DNA of 64,000 nucleotides. Origin: Flavobacterium sp. GTDB taxonomy: Bacteria > Bacteroidota > Bacteroidia > Flavobacteriales > Flavobacteriaceae. The notes under the pieces are model-generated. The model did not search any database and had not been told where the DNA came from. It saw only the letters and a program-made list of their open reading frames with translations. This document shows positions 23,522-32,548 of the stretch, in pieces (position 1 is the first letter of the stretch; every line of letters begins with the position of its first letter). Both the position numbers and the translations under genes were made by a program. The DNA lies in assembly GCF_004211145.1 (NCBI RefSeq), contig NZ_SEBS01000003.1:1-64000 (forward strand). Direction: 5' to 3'.

Positions 23522-25711
23522 ATGCCCATAATTCGAAACATTTTCCTACTGTCAATGATTTTCTCGGCTGTTGTTTGCACTGCCCAAAGCGAGCAATATA
23601 CCAAGAAGTCGATCGCTGACCTCAATACGAAGGCCGACAAATACCTCGAGGATCTCAACTTCAAGGAATCGCTGAGGCATTCGCGAGAAGCGTTGAAACG
23701 CGCGATCGCGATCGACGACGATTATCTCATCGCGTATTCCTATAATACGATTGCGGGCAACTACGACGAACTTTCAGAAAACGACAAGGCCATATATTAC
23801 TATGACAAAGGCTTATCGTACGCGATGAAAACCGAGAACGACACGCTCAAGAACTGGCTCAACAACAACCTCGGGAACATGTATTTTTTCGAGAAGAAAC
23901 AGTATGAGAAAGGAATCGCGTATTATCAGACGTCGATAAAGTACAGCGAGAAGATCGCCGACACGTCGCAAATCCTGTTCACGAAATTAAATCTCGCGTG
24001 GGCGTATTTCGACATCAAGTTGTACGATAACGGAGGCGTGTATCTCGATTATGTCAACAAACACTTCGACAAGTACGGGCGCACGAACATTGCGGCCGCG
24101 CGATTTTTGCTCAACGGCATCTACCAAAGCCATCTGAACAACAACAAATCGGCCGAGGCGTTTTTCAAACAGGCGATGGCCAAGTCGATCGAAACCAACG
24201 AGAAACTCGATTTGTCATATACGTATGAAGAATATTCAAAGTTCCTAAGCAAGATCGGCGACCATAAAAATGCGTATCGTTATCTCGAAATGTTCGGCAA
24301 GATAAAGGATGAGGTTTACGACGGAGAAAAACTCAAACGGGCCGCGTCGGAAGGCGTGAATCTCGAACTCGACGAATACAAACGAGCCGTGGAGCGCATC
24401 GAAGCCGAGAAGGAAGTGCAGGCGCTCAGCTTACGTAAATCCCAAATCATCGTGATTTTGTTCATCGTGAGCCTGCTCGCGCTGTCGTTGCTGACGTATA
24501 TACTTTACAAGAACATCAACTTCAAGAAACGTATCAACGCCGAATTGATCGCCACGAACGAACAATTGCTCGTCGCGAAGGAAAAGGCCGAAGAAGCCGC
24601 GCGTCTCAAGACCCAATTCGTTTCCACGATCAGCCACGAGCTGCGAACACCTTTGTACGGAGTCGTCGGGATTACCGACATGATTTCGGACGAACACAAG
24701 GAACTCGCTAACAGCCCGCATCTGAATTCGCTCAAGTTTTCGGCGAAATACCTGTTGTCGCTCGTGAACGACATCCTGCAGATCAATAAGATAGAGGAGA
24801 AGCGCGTGATCCTTGAAAGTCATACGTTCAACGTGTCCGACGAATTGCATACGATAAAAGATTCGCTTCAATTCATAGCCAACCGAAACAAGAATCTCAT
24901 CACGATCGAAATGGACGATGAGATTCCCGAATTTCTCATCGGAGATAAATTAAGGTTGTCGCAAATCTTCATGAATCTGGTCAGCAATGCGTTGAAATTC
25001 ACGGCCAACGGCGAAATCACGATCAAGGCCGAACGCGTCAAGATCGAGCAGAACAAACACTTCATCAAATTCTGCATCAAGGACAACGGCATCGGGATCG
25101 CGCCTGAGGACCAAGAGAAAATCTTCGAGAAATTCGTGCAGATCGAACGCAAGGAAAACGATTATCAGGGAACGGGATTGGGATTGTCGATCGTCAAACG
25201 ATTGATAGAACTTTTCGACAGCGAAATCCATCTCGAAAGCAAACAGGGCGAAGGAACCGAATTCACTTTCACGATCGCGCTCGAATACAATCCGTCGAAA
25301 ACGCGCGAGATCATCAACAACATCGAGGTCGATTTGACGTCGGGTTCGGTGCACGAAGTCTTGGTCGTCGAGGACAACAAGATCAACCAAATGGTCACGC
25401 GCAAAATCCTCGAAAGCAACAATTTCAAATGTTATGTCGTGGACGACGGTCTGGCCGCGATCGCGTTATTACAGCGCCGCAAGTTCGACATCGTGCTTAT
25501 GGACATCAACATGCCTGTCATCAACGGATTCGAAACCACAAGACGCATCCGAACTTTCGATACGGAAACCCCGATCGTCGCGCTGACAGCTTTCGACAAG
25601 GAAGAAATCAGCGAGGAAGCGATCTCGTCGGGAATGAACGACGTGATCATTAAGCCTTTTGAGCCGGTGAAGTTGTTTCAGATTATTTCGGCACAGATCA
25701 ACAAGAGTTGA
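23522..25711 (+). CDS. Hybrid histidine kinase with TPR sensor and receiver domain
   Basis: A 729-residue membrane sensor. Signal peptide MPIIRNIFLLSMIFSAVVCTAQ, then a periplasmic TPR array (~25-290; IAYSYNTIAGNYDELSENDK, WLNNNLGNMYFFEKKQYEKG), a membrane helix (~305-325), a coiled linker, HisKA with the phospho-acceptor near residue 372 (STISHELRTPLYG), HATPase with DNGIGIAPEDQEKIFEKF and GTGLGLSIV, and a C-terminal receiver with D661 in LMDINMPVINGFE. The receiver implies a phosphorelay or an internal sink. A -7 box TATATTTG at 23495-23502 lies just upstream. Its TGA stop opens a TGATTTG-type array. Input unknown. Confidence 0.92.
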   Translation: MPIIRNIFLLSMIFSAVVCTAQSEQYTKKSIADLNTKADKYLEDLNFKESLRHSREALKRAIAIDDDYLIAYSYNTIAGNYDELSENDKAIYYYDKGLSYAMKTENDTLKNWLNNNLGNMYFFEKKQYEKGIAYYQTSIKYSEKIADTSQILFTKLNLAWAYFDIKLYDNGGVYLDYVNKHFDKYGRTNIAAARFLLNGIYQSHLNNNKSAEAFFKQAMAKSIETNEKLDLSYTYEEYSKFLSKIGDHKNAYRYLEMFGKIKDEVYDGEKLKRAASEGVNLELDEYKRAVERIEAEKEVQALSLRKSQIIVILFIVSLLALSLLTYILYKNINFKKRINAELIATNEQLLVAKEKAEEAARLKTQFVSTISHELRTPLYGVVGITDMISDEHKELANSPHLNSLKFSAKYLLSLVNDILQINKIEEKRVILESHTFNVSDELHTIKDSLQFIANRNKNLITIEMDDEIPEFLIGDKLRLSQIFMNLVSNALKFTANGEITIKAERVKIEQNKHFIKFCIKDNGIGIAPEDQEKIFEKFVQIERKENDYQGTGLGLSIVKRLIELFDSEIHLESKQGEGTEFTFTIALEYNPSKTREIINNIEVDLTSGSVHEVLVVEDNKINQMVTRKILESNNFKCYVVDDGLAAIALLQRRKFDIVLMDINMPVINGFETTRRIRTFDTETPIVALTAFDKEEISEEAISSGMNDVIIKPFEPVKLFQIISAQINKS

Positions 25712-25824
25712 TTTGTTTATGCGTTGATTTGTTTATTTGAAGTCGGTCCGTCGCGTTCGGCGTTTGAGTCCGACTGGAATACAATGTCTCAAATAAACAA
25801 ATCAACAAATCAACGCATCAACAA
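25709..25824. repeat. Mirrored 8-bp word arrays between convergent genes
   Basis: The left part (25707-25740) carries TTGATTTGT words from the kinase stop codon onward; the right part (25789-25822) is its reverse complement, with 18 bp matching exactly (GTTGATTTGTTTATTTGA). Between them AGTCGG (25741) and CCGACT (25770) form a further inner stem. The whole gap can fold into one long hairpin. Confidence 0.88.
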
Positions 25825-27084
25825 CTAATACCACCGCTTCTTATTCTGCTTCGAACCCGCCGATTTTCGCGAATTGTTAGGCTTTCCACTGCGGTTGTTG
25901 TGTTGTTGCACGGGTTGCGTCTCGATTTCTCCGGGCGCTTCGCCTTCCTTCCAAGGATACGGATGTTCTGAGATGATTTTCACATCGACCTTGATGAGTT
26001 TCTGTATGTCTTTCCAATACGGCGCTTCGTCGCGGCTGCAGAACGAAATCGCAACACCACCGTTTCCGGCGCGGCCCGTCCTGCCGATTCGGTGCACGTA
26101 CGTTTCAGGAATATTCGGTAGATCGAAGTTGATCACGTAAGGCAATTGTTCGATGTCGATGCCACGCGCCGCGATATCGGTAGCGACCAAAACCCCGACT
26201 TCATTCGCCTTGAACGCCTCGAGTACGCGCTGGCGAGCCGATTGGGATTTGTCCCCGTGGATGGCTTCGGCGGCGACTCCGCGTTTGCGCAAGGCACGGA
26301 CCACATTGTCGGCTCCGTGTTTGGTCCTTGAAAAAACAAGTACGTGACTGAGATTTTCATTTCGGATCAAATGATACAGCATATTTCGCTTTTCGGTCTT
26401 GTCGACGAAGTAGATGCGCTGGTCGACTTTCTCGGCCGTAGATGAAACCGGCGTGACTTGCACGCTTGCGGGATCGGTCAGGAAAAGTTCGGCGAGTTCG
26501 CGGATCTGCATCGGCATCGTGGCCGAAAACAGCAACGTCTGGCGGTTGTCGGGCGTAAGTTTCACGATTTTCTTCACGTCGTTGATGAAACCCATGTCGA
26601 GCATCTGGTCGGCTTCGTCCAAAACAAGCGTGTGTAAATGGTCAAGGTCGATAAAACCCTGCTTGTGCAAATCGAGCAATCGGCCCGGAGTCGCGATCAA
26701 GACGTCGACGCCCTTGCGCAATTGGTCCACTTGCGGGATTTGGGAAACGCCTCCAAAAATCGTGAGTTGGCGGATGTTCGTGTATTTTCCGTACGTGTCG
26801 AAACTTTCACCGATCTGGATCGCGAGTTCACGTGTCGGCGTTACGATAAGCGCGCGGATAACCTTGTGGCGCTTCGACGTTCCGATGTTCCGGTGTAAAT
26901 TATGTATGATCGGAATGGCGAACGCGGCCGTTTTTCCCGTGCCCGTTTGCGCGCAACCGACAATGTCGCGGCCTTCCAATAAAATTGGGATCGCTTGTTC
27001 CTGGATGGGCGTGGGAGAAGTATAACCTTCTTCAGACAACGCCTGCAATATGGATTTTGATAAATCTAAGTCTTCGAATTTCAT
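25825..27084 (-). CDS. DEAD-box RNA helicase, RhlE-like
   Basis: A 419-residue ATP-dependent RNA helicase. All core motifs are present: Q motif YTSPTPIQEQAIPILLEGRD, motif I AQTGTGKT, Ia PTRELAIQ, Ib ATPGRLLDL, II VLDEADQMLD, III FSATMP, IV VLVFSRTKHG, V ATDIAARGIDIEQL, VI HRIGRTGRAG. The C-terminal tail is short, basic and low-complexity (NNRSGKPNNSRKSAGSKQNKKRWY), as in RhlE-type proteins. Expected roles are ribosome assembly and cold adaptation. A -7 box (TATCTTTG read on the minus strand) is at 27116-27123. Confidence 0.92.
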   Translation of the reverse strand: MKFEDLDLSKSILQALSEEGYTSPTPIQEQAIPILLEGRDIVGCAQTGTGKTAAFAIPIIHNLHRNIGTSKRHKVIRALIVTPTRELAIQIGESFDTYGKYTNIRQLTIFGGVSQIPQVDQLRKGVDVLIATPGRLLDLHKQGFIDLDHLHTLVLDEADQMLDMGFINDVKKIVKLTPDNRQTLLFSATMPMQIRELAELFLTDPASVQVTPVSSTAEKVDQRIYFVDKTEKRNMLYHLIRNENLSHVLVFSRTKHGADNVVRALRKRGVAAEAIHGDKSQSARQRVLEAFKANEVGVLVATDIAARGIDIEQLPYVINFDLPNIPETYVHRIGRTGRAGNGGVAISFCSRDEAPYWKDIQKLIKVDVKIISEHPYPWKEGEAPGEIETQPVQQHNNRSGKPNNSRKSAGSKQNKKRWY

Positions 27085-27309
27085 GTGTATGTTCCTGCTT
27101 TAGCGCAAGAAGCGGCAAAGATAGTGTTTTAAAATTAGGTGGGTTTTGTGCTGGAAGATTGCCGTTATTGTAATTATTATTATTTATTGAGATCGAACCT
27201 TTATTGTCAGCATTTATTCAAAACCTTACGCAATAAAAAGAGTGTCGATAGTCCGAATCATCTCTAAACTACTCTCAACTATCTCAATTGTTTAAAAATA
27301 CTATTTGGT

Positions 27310-28344
27310 TCATTCCGCCGATTTGGCTTTAATGAAATCGGTAAGCAGATACCCGATAAGTTTCCCGATCAAATGCTTGTTCTTTTCGTCGCCCAGATCC
27401 GGCGCGCCTTCGCAGATGTGCAGATAGGCCGCGTGTTCCTGAGTTGCAAAATAATGCACGAACTGACGCGCCTTCCGAACTGAAAATCCGCTGTACGTCA
27501 TCGTGCTGCTCGCCACATCGGGAATCGCATCAAGGTCGACCTCGATCCCAAACGTTTCATTGCCGACGAATTCAAGTGCGCGTTCCATTTCTTTGTCGAA
27601 GAATTTCTCGGCACGGATCGCGATCTCGTCGTAAGTCGTGTATTGCACGCGTTCATCCAGTTTCTTTATGTTTTGGAGCACGTTCTTCGAGACGTAATTT
27701 TCGTGCAACCCGAATATGAAGTATTTTTTGAGGAAGCCTTCTTCGAACGCGTAATGGAACGCGTTGCCGTTGTGTCGGCCTTCGAGAATCCTGAAATCCG
27801 ATTGGGAATCGAAGTTCACGGCGTTTATCGGCTTTCCTTTTGCGAGCGCGGTTCCTTTTATATTGCCGTAGGCGTTGTTCTGTCCGCCGCCGATGACGAT
27901 CGGGATTTTGCCCGCCTTGATGATCGAAAACATGATGTGCGAAACTTCCTTGTCGATATCCTGTACGATTTTACTCATCGAAACACGATCTTCGATATCG
28001 TTGAAGTCCAGTTTTTCAGCTTTTTGCATTTCGTCCGACAGGTTCAGATGTCCGAGCACAAGAATTCCGTCGCCTTTGCAGAAACGGTTATGTTGGATAT
28101 TGGCGATGCTTTCGAGCGCATTCTGCCAGGCCGAAGCCGCTCCGGGACGACCTGAATTGGCTCGGATGCCGATGTCTTCGGGAATTCCGAACAATACGAA
28201 TTCGGCGTCACAATTGGCCATGAACGATAGGGCGTCGGCACTTTTCGGGACGGTCAACATCTTCTCCCCGAAGCGGATTTCGCCGCTGCGATGACGTGTC
28301 ATTTTTGCCAAATCGCCCGCCCTTAGCGGGATTAGCTTTTCCAT
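27310..28344 (-). CDS. Formimidoylglutamase-like arginase-family protein with altered metal ligands
   Basis: A 344-residue ureohydrolase-family protein. The frame extends to a TTG at 28353, but the ATG at 28344 (MEKLIPLRAGD) is better. In this family the binuclear Mn site uses His in GGGH, D-x-H-x-D and D-x-D. Here the first reads GGGQNNAYG (Q155) and the second FDSQSDFR (D179, Q181, D183), so two expected histidines are glutamines; the third, EVDLDAIPD, is intact. The fold core and RHNGN loop are kept. Flavobacterial relatives are called formimidoylglutamase and sit near hutI, as here (29416). Either the site tolerates Gln or the protein is not a hydrolase any more. Confidence 0.8.
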   Translation of the reverse strand: MEKLIPLRAGDLAKMTRHRSGEIRFGEKMLTVPKSADALSFMANCDAEFVLFGIPEDIGIRANSGRPGAASAWQNALESIANIQHNRFCKGDGILVLGHLNLSDEMQKAEKLDFNDIEDRVSMSKIVQDIDKEVSHIMFSIIKAGKIPIVIGGGQNNAYGNIKGTALAKGKPINAVNFDSQSDFRILEGRHNGNAFHYAFEEGFLKKYFIFGLHENYVSKNVLQNIKKLDERVQYTTYDEIAIRAEKFFDKEMERALEFVGNETFGIEVDLDAIPDVASSTMTYSGFSVRKARQFVHYFATQEHAAYLHICEGAPDLGDEKNKHLIGKLIGYLLTDFIKAKSAE

Positions 28345-28398
28345 GTATTGCAATTTCTTTCAAAAATACTATAATAATATAAACTTTCGTTAATTAGG

Positions 28399-28428
28399 TT
28401 GTCGTGACATATTAATAATTTAAATTTG
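28399..28428 (+). promoter_or_regulatory. Bacteroidota-type promoter of the coiled-coil protein gene
   Basis: TTG at 28399-28401, 19 bp spacing and a perfect -7 box TAAATTTG at 28421-28428, the best promoter match in the window. Predicted start near 28435, leader ~34 nt. Confidence 0.7.
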
Positions 28429-28468
28429 TTAAAATTTAACATTTAACCCAACTTAAAACCAACACGTT

Positions 28469-29350
28469 ATGGAAAACCAGAACAGCAATTCCAAACTAAA
28501 AGCCATCGTGGTGATTCTCGCGATCCTACTCGCCGGAAGTTTGGCCTACATGTATAAAATGAGCAGCGACGCCAAGTCTACACAAACCGTTCTCGTGAAA
28601 GAGAAAGACAAAGTGATGGACGATCTTCAGGCATTGAAAGCTACTTATGATACAGCGATTGCCGAAAATACCTCGATGAGTGACGAACTTATCGCCGAAA
28701 GGGAAAAAGTCGTAAAACTCATGGAAGAGCTTAAACAATCTAAAGGCGATGTTGCCGCACTTTCGAAATATCGCGACCAATATCGCGCACTTGAAGGCCG
28801 CATGAAGTCAGTGATGGTCGAAGTCGAAAACCTCAAGAAGGAAAACGCAGGCCTTGTCGTACAACGTGACAGCGTCCAGAAAGCATTCGGCGAGCAAAAA
28901 CGTTTCAACGACACATTGGTCGTCCAAAACGAAAATCTTGCCAAGACAGTCGAGAAAGGATCGCAACTCGTCGTGATGAACCTTCGTACGCAAGCCATCA
29001 AACAAAGAAGTTCAGGCAAGCAGATCGAAACCGACAAAGCCAGCCGCGCCGACAAATTGAAAGTGTGCTTCAGTATTGCCGAAAACAAAATCGCCAAATC
29101 AGGAGATAAAACATACTATGTTCAGGTGATCGACTCGAAAAACAACGTATTGGGCGACAAGCAGACCGAAACCTTCGGAGCCGACACGCTTACCTACAGT
29201 TTTACGACGACCGTTTCATACGACAACAAATCGATGGACGTCTGTGAATTCCTTGACGGAAAAGGCAAGGACTTCGAGAAAGGAACATATTTCGTAAACA
29301 TATTCGACAAAGGAGAACTGGTATCGAAAACATCATTCAGCCTGAGATAA
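28469..29350 (+). CDS. Membrane-anchored coiled-coil protein
   Basis: A 293-residue protein of unknown function. One N-terminal membrane helix (AIVVILAILLAGSLAYMY, residues ~12-29) is followed by a long coiled coil (~40-165; REKVVKLMEELKQSKGDVAA, RMKSVMVEVENLKKENAG) and a globular beta-rich C-terminal domain (~195-293; KLKVCFSIAENKIAKSGDKT, VCEFLDGKGKDFEKGTYF). Orientation with the domain outside the inner membrane is likely. Similar proteins are widespread in Flavobacteria and sometimes labelled ParA-like without good reason; no nucleotide-binding motif is present. It lies between the formimidoylglutamase-like gene and hutI with its own strong promoter. Confidence 0.8.
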   Translation: MENQNSNSKLKAIVVILAILLAGSLAYMYKMSSDAKSTQTVLVKEKDKVMDDLQALKATYDTAIAENTSMSDELIAEREKVVKLMEELKQSKGDVAALSKYRDQYRALEGRMKSVMVEVENLKKENAGLVVQRDSVQKAFGEQKRFNDTLVVQNENLAKTVEKGSQLVVMNLRTQAIKQRSSGKQIETDKASRADKLKVCFSIAENKIAKSGDKTYYVQVIDSKNNVLGDKQTETFGADTLTYSFTTTVSYDNKSMDVCEFLDGKGKDFEKGTYFVNIFDKGELVSKTSFSLR

Positions 29351-29390
29351 GGAATCTGAAATCTAAAATCAGAAATCCTCAAATATAAAA

Positions 29391-29417
29391 GCCCGTCCTA
29401 ACCAGACGGGTTTTTTT
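29391..29417. terminator. Terminator between the coiled-coil gene and hutI
   Basis: Stem CCCGTC/GACGGG with a seven-base loop and seven T residues on the plus strand. The T-run overlaps the end of hutI, so one hairpin probably ends the plus-strand transcript. Confidence 0.85.
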
Positions 29418-30654
29418 ATGCGACAGATTGTCCATTTATGATGACCTGATCGATCAGATTGCTCCCGAACCGATACGGAATCTCATAAAACGACGAGATT
29501 TCATTTGTGATGATAAGATTTGCTTTCTTGCCGACGGTTATGCTGCCGTGAGTCGCCGATAATCCCATCGCATACGCGCCATTGATCGTGGCCGCGTTTA
29601 CCGCTTCCTCGGGCGTCATTTTCATCTTGATGCAGGCCGTTGCGACCACGAGATTCATGTTTCCCGATGGCGTCGTTCCCGGATTGAAATCAGAAGCCAA
29701 CGCCAACGGCAATCCCGCATTTAGCATTTTTCGCGCAGGCGTGTACGGAATGCTGATGAAATACGAGCACAGCGGCAAGGCGACAGGCATGGTTCGCGTG
29801 TTTTTAAGGACTTCGATATCGTCGTCGGTCACGATTTCAAGATGGTCGACTGAAAGCGCATCGTGTTTTACACAAGCTGCAATTCCACCGATCGCGTTGA
29901 ATTGGTTCACGTGGATTTTTGGCGTCAATCCGTATTTTTTTCCTGCTTCCATAACGCGCTCGGTCTGTTCCACCGAAAAATAACCGGTTTCACAAAACGC
30001 GTCGATGTAGCAGGCGAGGCTGTCTTTTGCGATTTCGGGCAGCATCTCGTTGACGATCAAGTCGACGTACAAATCGGGATTCGATTTATATTCGGACGGA
30101 AACGCGTGAGCGCCGAGGAATGTCGCCTTGATCGCAACGGGATAATTTTCGTTTAGCTTTCTAATCACGCGCATCATCTTGAGTTCGCCTTCGACCGTTA
30201 ATCCGTAACCTGATTTGATTTCGACCGCGCCCGTTCCTTGTTTGATTACTTCTTCGAGACGCAGTTTGGATTGTTCGTATAAATCTTCCTCAGACGTTTC
30301 GTTGAGCTTTTTCGCCGAATTCAAAATGCCGCCACCGCGATTCGCGATTTCCTCGTAGCTCAATCCGTTGATGCGGTCGACGAATTCCTGGGTTCGATTC
30401 CCCGCGTATACGATATGCGTATGGCTGTCGCACCAGGCGGGAAGGACGGTTTTTCCGGTCGCGTCGATGATTTTCGCGTCGGGATAATCTGGAAGGTTTT
30501 CCATGTTTCCGAAGGCCGCGATGGTTTCATCCTCGATTAGCAGCCATGCGTCTGAAATCGACGGAAGTTCGGCCATTTCCAATCCGGAGACTTTCTCGAC
30601 CGATGCGTCTCGAATCTGGAGAAGTTGTTTGATATTGACAAGTAAGGTTTGCAA
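29416..30654 (-). CDS. hutI: Imidazolonepropionase (TTG start)
   Basis: HutI hydrolyses 4-imidazolone-5-propanoate to N-formimidoyl-L-glutamate, step three of histidine degradation. The 412-residue cytosolic amidohydrolase shows the metal-binding DSHTHIVYAG, the substrate loop KSGYGL, FLGAHAFP, HVNQFNAIGG, VDHLE and ASDFNPGT. The start codon is TTG at 30652-30654: no in-frame ATG lies upstream, and the first internal ATG would remove the first strand of the composite domain. The next enzyme in the pathway would be the formimidoylglutamase-like protein at 27310, one gene away; hutH and hutU are not in the window. Confidence 0.93.
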   Translation of the reverse strand: MQTLLVNIKQLLQIRDASVEKVSGLEMAELPSISDAWLLIEDETIAAFGNMENLPDYPDAKIIDATGKTVLPAWCDSHTHIVYAGNRTQEFVDRINGLSYEEIANRGGGILNSAKKLNETSEEDLYEQSKLRLEEVIKQGTGAVEIKSGYGLTVEGELKMMRVIRKLNENYPVAIKATFLGAHAFPSEYKSNPDLYVDLIVNEMLPEIAKDSLACYIDAFCETGYFSVEQTERVMEAGKKYGLTPKIHVNQFNAIGGIAACVKHDALSVDHLEIVTDDDIEVLKNTRTMPVALPLCSYFISIPYTPARKMLNAGLPLALASDFNPGTTPSGNMNLVVATACIKMKMTPEEAVNAATINGAYAMGLSATHGSITVGKKANLIITNEISSFYEIPYRFGSNLIDQVIINGQSVA

Positions 30655-30678
30655 GCCGCTGTTTTTTTAGCCGAAATT

Positions 30679-30728
30679 CGCGAATTCGCGGCTGGTTTAT
30701 GTATCGGAACCCGAAGTTTATTTCGGGG
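30679..30728. repeat. Two short palindromes upstream of hutI and corA
   Basis: CGCGAATTCGCG (30679-30690) is a perfect 12-bp palindrome, followed by a hairpin CCCGAA/TTCGGG near 30710-30727. Both are in the divergent space between hutI and corA and could be an operator or a remnant repeat. Confidence 0.5.
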
Positions 30729-30793
30729 AGAAATCTGCGTTCAAAAGTAATCCCTAAACTTAAAAACTCCTATCTTTAATTCAAATTATTCCC

Positions 30794-31876
30794 GTGAGAC
30801 GCATCAAATACAAGAAAGTCCGTAAAGTCCAACCCAATTTCTATGAATATACGGGCACGTACAAAACCGATCCCGTCGACATGCAATTGTTCGTGTACAA
30901 CGCTGAAGGTTATGAAGAATACAAAAACGTAACACCGATGCGCATCGGTAAGGAATTGACCGACCTGGACCAGGAACACGACGTAAAATGGCTCAACATC
31001 CACGGGTTGCACAACATCGAACTGATCAGGGAAATAGGGGAAATGCTCGACATAGAACCCGCGATCGTGGGCGATGTGCTAAACGTGACGAAGCGCGCCC
31101 GCATGGAAGAAATGGACAATGTGCTTTTCTTCAGCATCAAATCCATCTTGCCCGATGAGGCGACTCAAACCTTGCGCGTCGAGCAGATCAGCTTTCTGCT
31201 GAAGGGAAATCTGTTGGTGTCGTTCCAGGAAAAACGCAGTGATTTTTTTGCACATTTGCGCGAAAGGATCCGCACGGGCGGCGGAGTCGTGAGGAAACGC
31301 AAAAACGACTACCTGTTGTATTTGTTGCTCGATGCGATCATGGAGAATTTCTACATCACGATCGAAGGTTTCGAGGACCAGATCGAAAAAATCATCGTCG
31401 AGGCGAAAGTGAATCACCGCGCTGTCGTCTTGGAACGCATCGAGAAAATCCGCGAAAACCTGCACTTCGTGAAACGCTCGGTCGTGCCGTTGCGCGATTC
31501 GTTGTACAACATCAAAAGTATAAAGGACGACAACGACTACGACGGAATCGAGAAACAGAACTACACGTTTTTCGCACGTCTTCACCAAAAATGCCTCGAG
31601 ATTTTGGAGCAGATCGATTACGACATGAATTCGCTCGAAAGCGCGTCGAGCATCTTTTATTCTTCTCAGGCGCAGCGCATGAACCAGATTATGAAAACGC
31701 TCACGATCTTTTCAGTGATCTTCATGCCGCTCACGTTCATCGTTGGCGTGTACGGAATGAATTTCGACAACATGCCCGAACTGCGCACCCAAAACGGCTA
31801 TTATTACGTTTGGGGTTTTATGATCGTAACCGTCGTGGCGATGGTGATTTACTTCCGACGCAAAAAGTGGTTCTAA
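30794..31876 (+). CDS. corA: CorA magnesium/cobalt transporter (GTG start)
   Basis: CorA forms a pentameric inner-membrane channel for Mg2+ (and Co2+). This 360-residue protein has the long cytoplasmic N-terminal alpha/beta domain, a stalk helix region (DSLYNIKSIKDDNDYDGIEK onwards) and two C-terminal membrane helices. The selectivity motif GMN is present in VYGMNFDNMPEL between them, and the C-terminus is basic (RRKKWF). The start is GTG at 30794; no ATG precedes it in frame. It ends with a four-base overlap with the convergent reductase gene. Confidence 0.93.
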   Translation: MRRIKYKKVRKVQPNFYEYTGTYKTDPVDMQLFVYNAEGYEEYKNVTPMRIGKELTDLDQEHDVKWLNIHGLHNIELIREIGEMLDIEPAIVGDVLNVTKRARMEEMDNVLFFSIKSILPDEATQTLRVEQISFLLKGNLLVSFQEKRSDFFAHLRERIRTGGGVVRKRKNDYLLYLLLDAIMENFYITIEGFEDQIEKIIVEAKVNHRAVVLERIEKIRENLHFVKRSVVPLRDSLYNIKSIKDDNDYDGIEKQNYTFFARLHQKCLEILEQIDYDMNSLESASSIFYSSQAQRMNQIMKTLTIFSVIFMPLTFIVGVYGMNFDNMPELRTQNGYYYVWGFMIVTVVAMVIYFRRKKWF

Positions 31877-32439
31877 TTCTTGACGAGATATTCGGTCAGG
31901 ACCAAACCAGAGTCGTATTTGGTGACGTCCTTGAGTTCGAGTTCGATTTCGCCCGATTCCTCGAAGAACTTGAGTCCGTTTCCTAAAATTATCGGGCAGG
32001 TCCTCAAATGGATTTCGTCAACCAATCCCGCATCGAGAAAGGTTCGTGCAAGCGACAGGCTTCCCCAGAGGATCATGTTTTTGCCGGGTTCGCTTTTGAG
32101 TTTGCGCATTTGTTCGATCGCGTCGCCGCTTATGATTTCCGCGGGTTCGAATTTTCCCCATTCGGCGCTTTCAAGCGAATTTGAAAACACGATTTTCCTG
32201 GTTTCGTTAATGGGTTCGGTCATTATTTCTTCGTTCGGATCGGAAGCCGGCCAAAATTCCACGAAAATCCTGTACGTATTTGCGCCAAGCACGATCGTGT
32301 CGGTGGTTTTCATGAATTCTATCATTTCCTCATCGACCTCATTTCCCCATTTTCTACTCCCGAAAAAATCCGTCGAGCCGTTCGATTCAGCCGCATAACC
32401 CTCGAGCGACAGCCATTCTTCAATTATTAATTTTCTCAT
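31873..32439 (-). CDS. RibD C-terminal / dihydrofolate reductase-like protein
   Basis: A 188-residue protein of the RibD-C family, which shares the DHFR fold and binds NADPH. Features: N-terminal strand KLIIEEWLSLEGYAAESNG, VLGANTYRIF, KIVFSNSLESAEWG, ILWGSLSLARTFLDAGLVDE and the end LRTCPIILGNGLKFF. These stand-alone proteins are common and mostly uncharacterised; true DHFR or riboflavin activity should not be assumed. It overlaps the end of corA by four bases in the convergent direction. Confidence 0.82.
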   Translation of the reverse strand: MRKLIIEEWLSLEGYAAESNGSTDFFGSRKWGNEVDEEMIEFMKTTDTIVLGANTYRIFVEFWPASDPNEEIMTEPINETRKIVFSNSLESAEWGKFEPAEIISGDAIEQMRKLKSEPGKNMILWGSLSLARTFLDAGLVDEIHLRTCPIILGNGLKFFEESGEIELELKDVTKYDSGLVLTEYLVKN

Positions 32440-32460
32440 CTTACCCGAATTTTACCCGAA

Positions 32461-32548
32461 TTTCTCTAAAATCTCAAATCTCAAATCTCACATCTCAAAT
32501 CTCAAATCTCAAATCTCACATCTCAAATCTCAAATCTAAAATCTAAAA
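32461..32548. repeat. CAAATCT heptamer array
   Basis: About ten 7-bp words (CAAATCT, CACATCT, AAAATCT) end exactly at the stop codon of the lipoprotein gene at 32549. Read on the minus strand (the gene's direction) the word is AGATTTG or TTGAGAT, so TGA or TAG recurs in shifting frames. Confidence 0.9.

Noticed and set aside
30380..30400. T-arm-like GGGTTCGATTCCCC suggesting a tRNA
   Set aside because: It is inside the hutI coding sequence, and no acceptor stem or anticodon arm fits around it.
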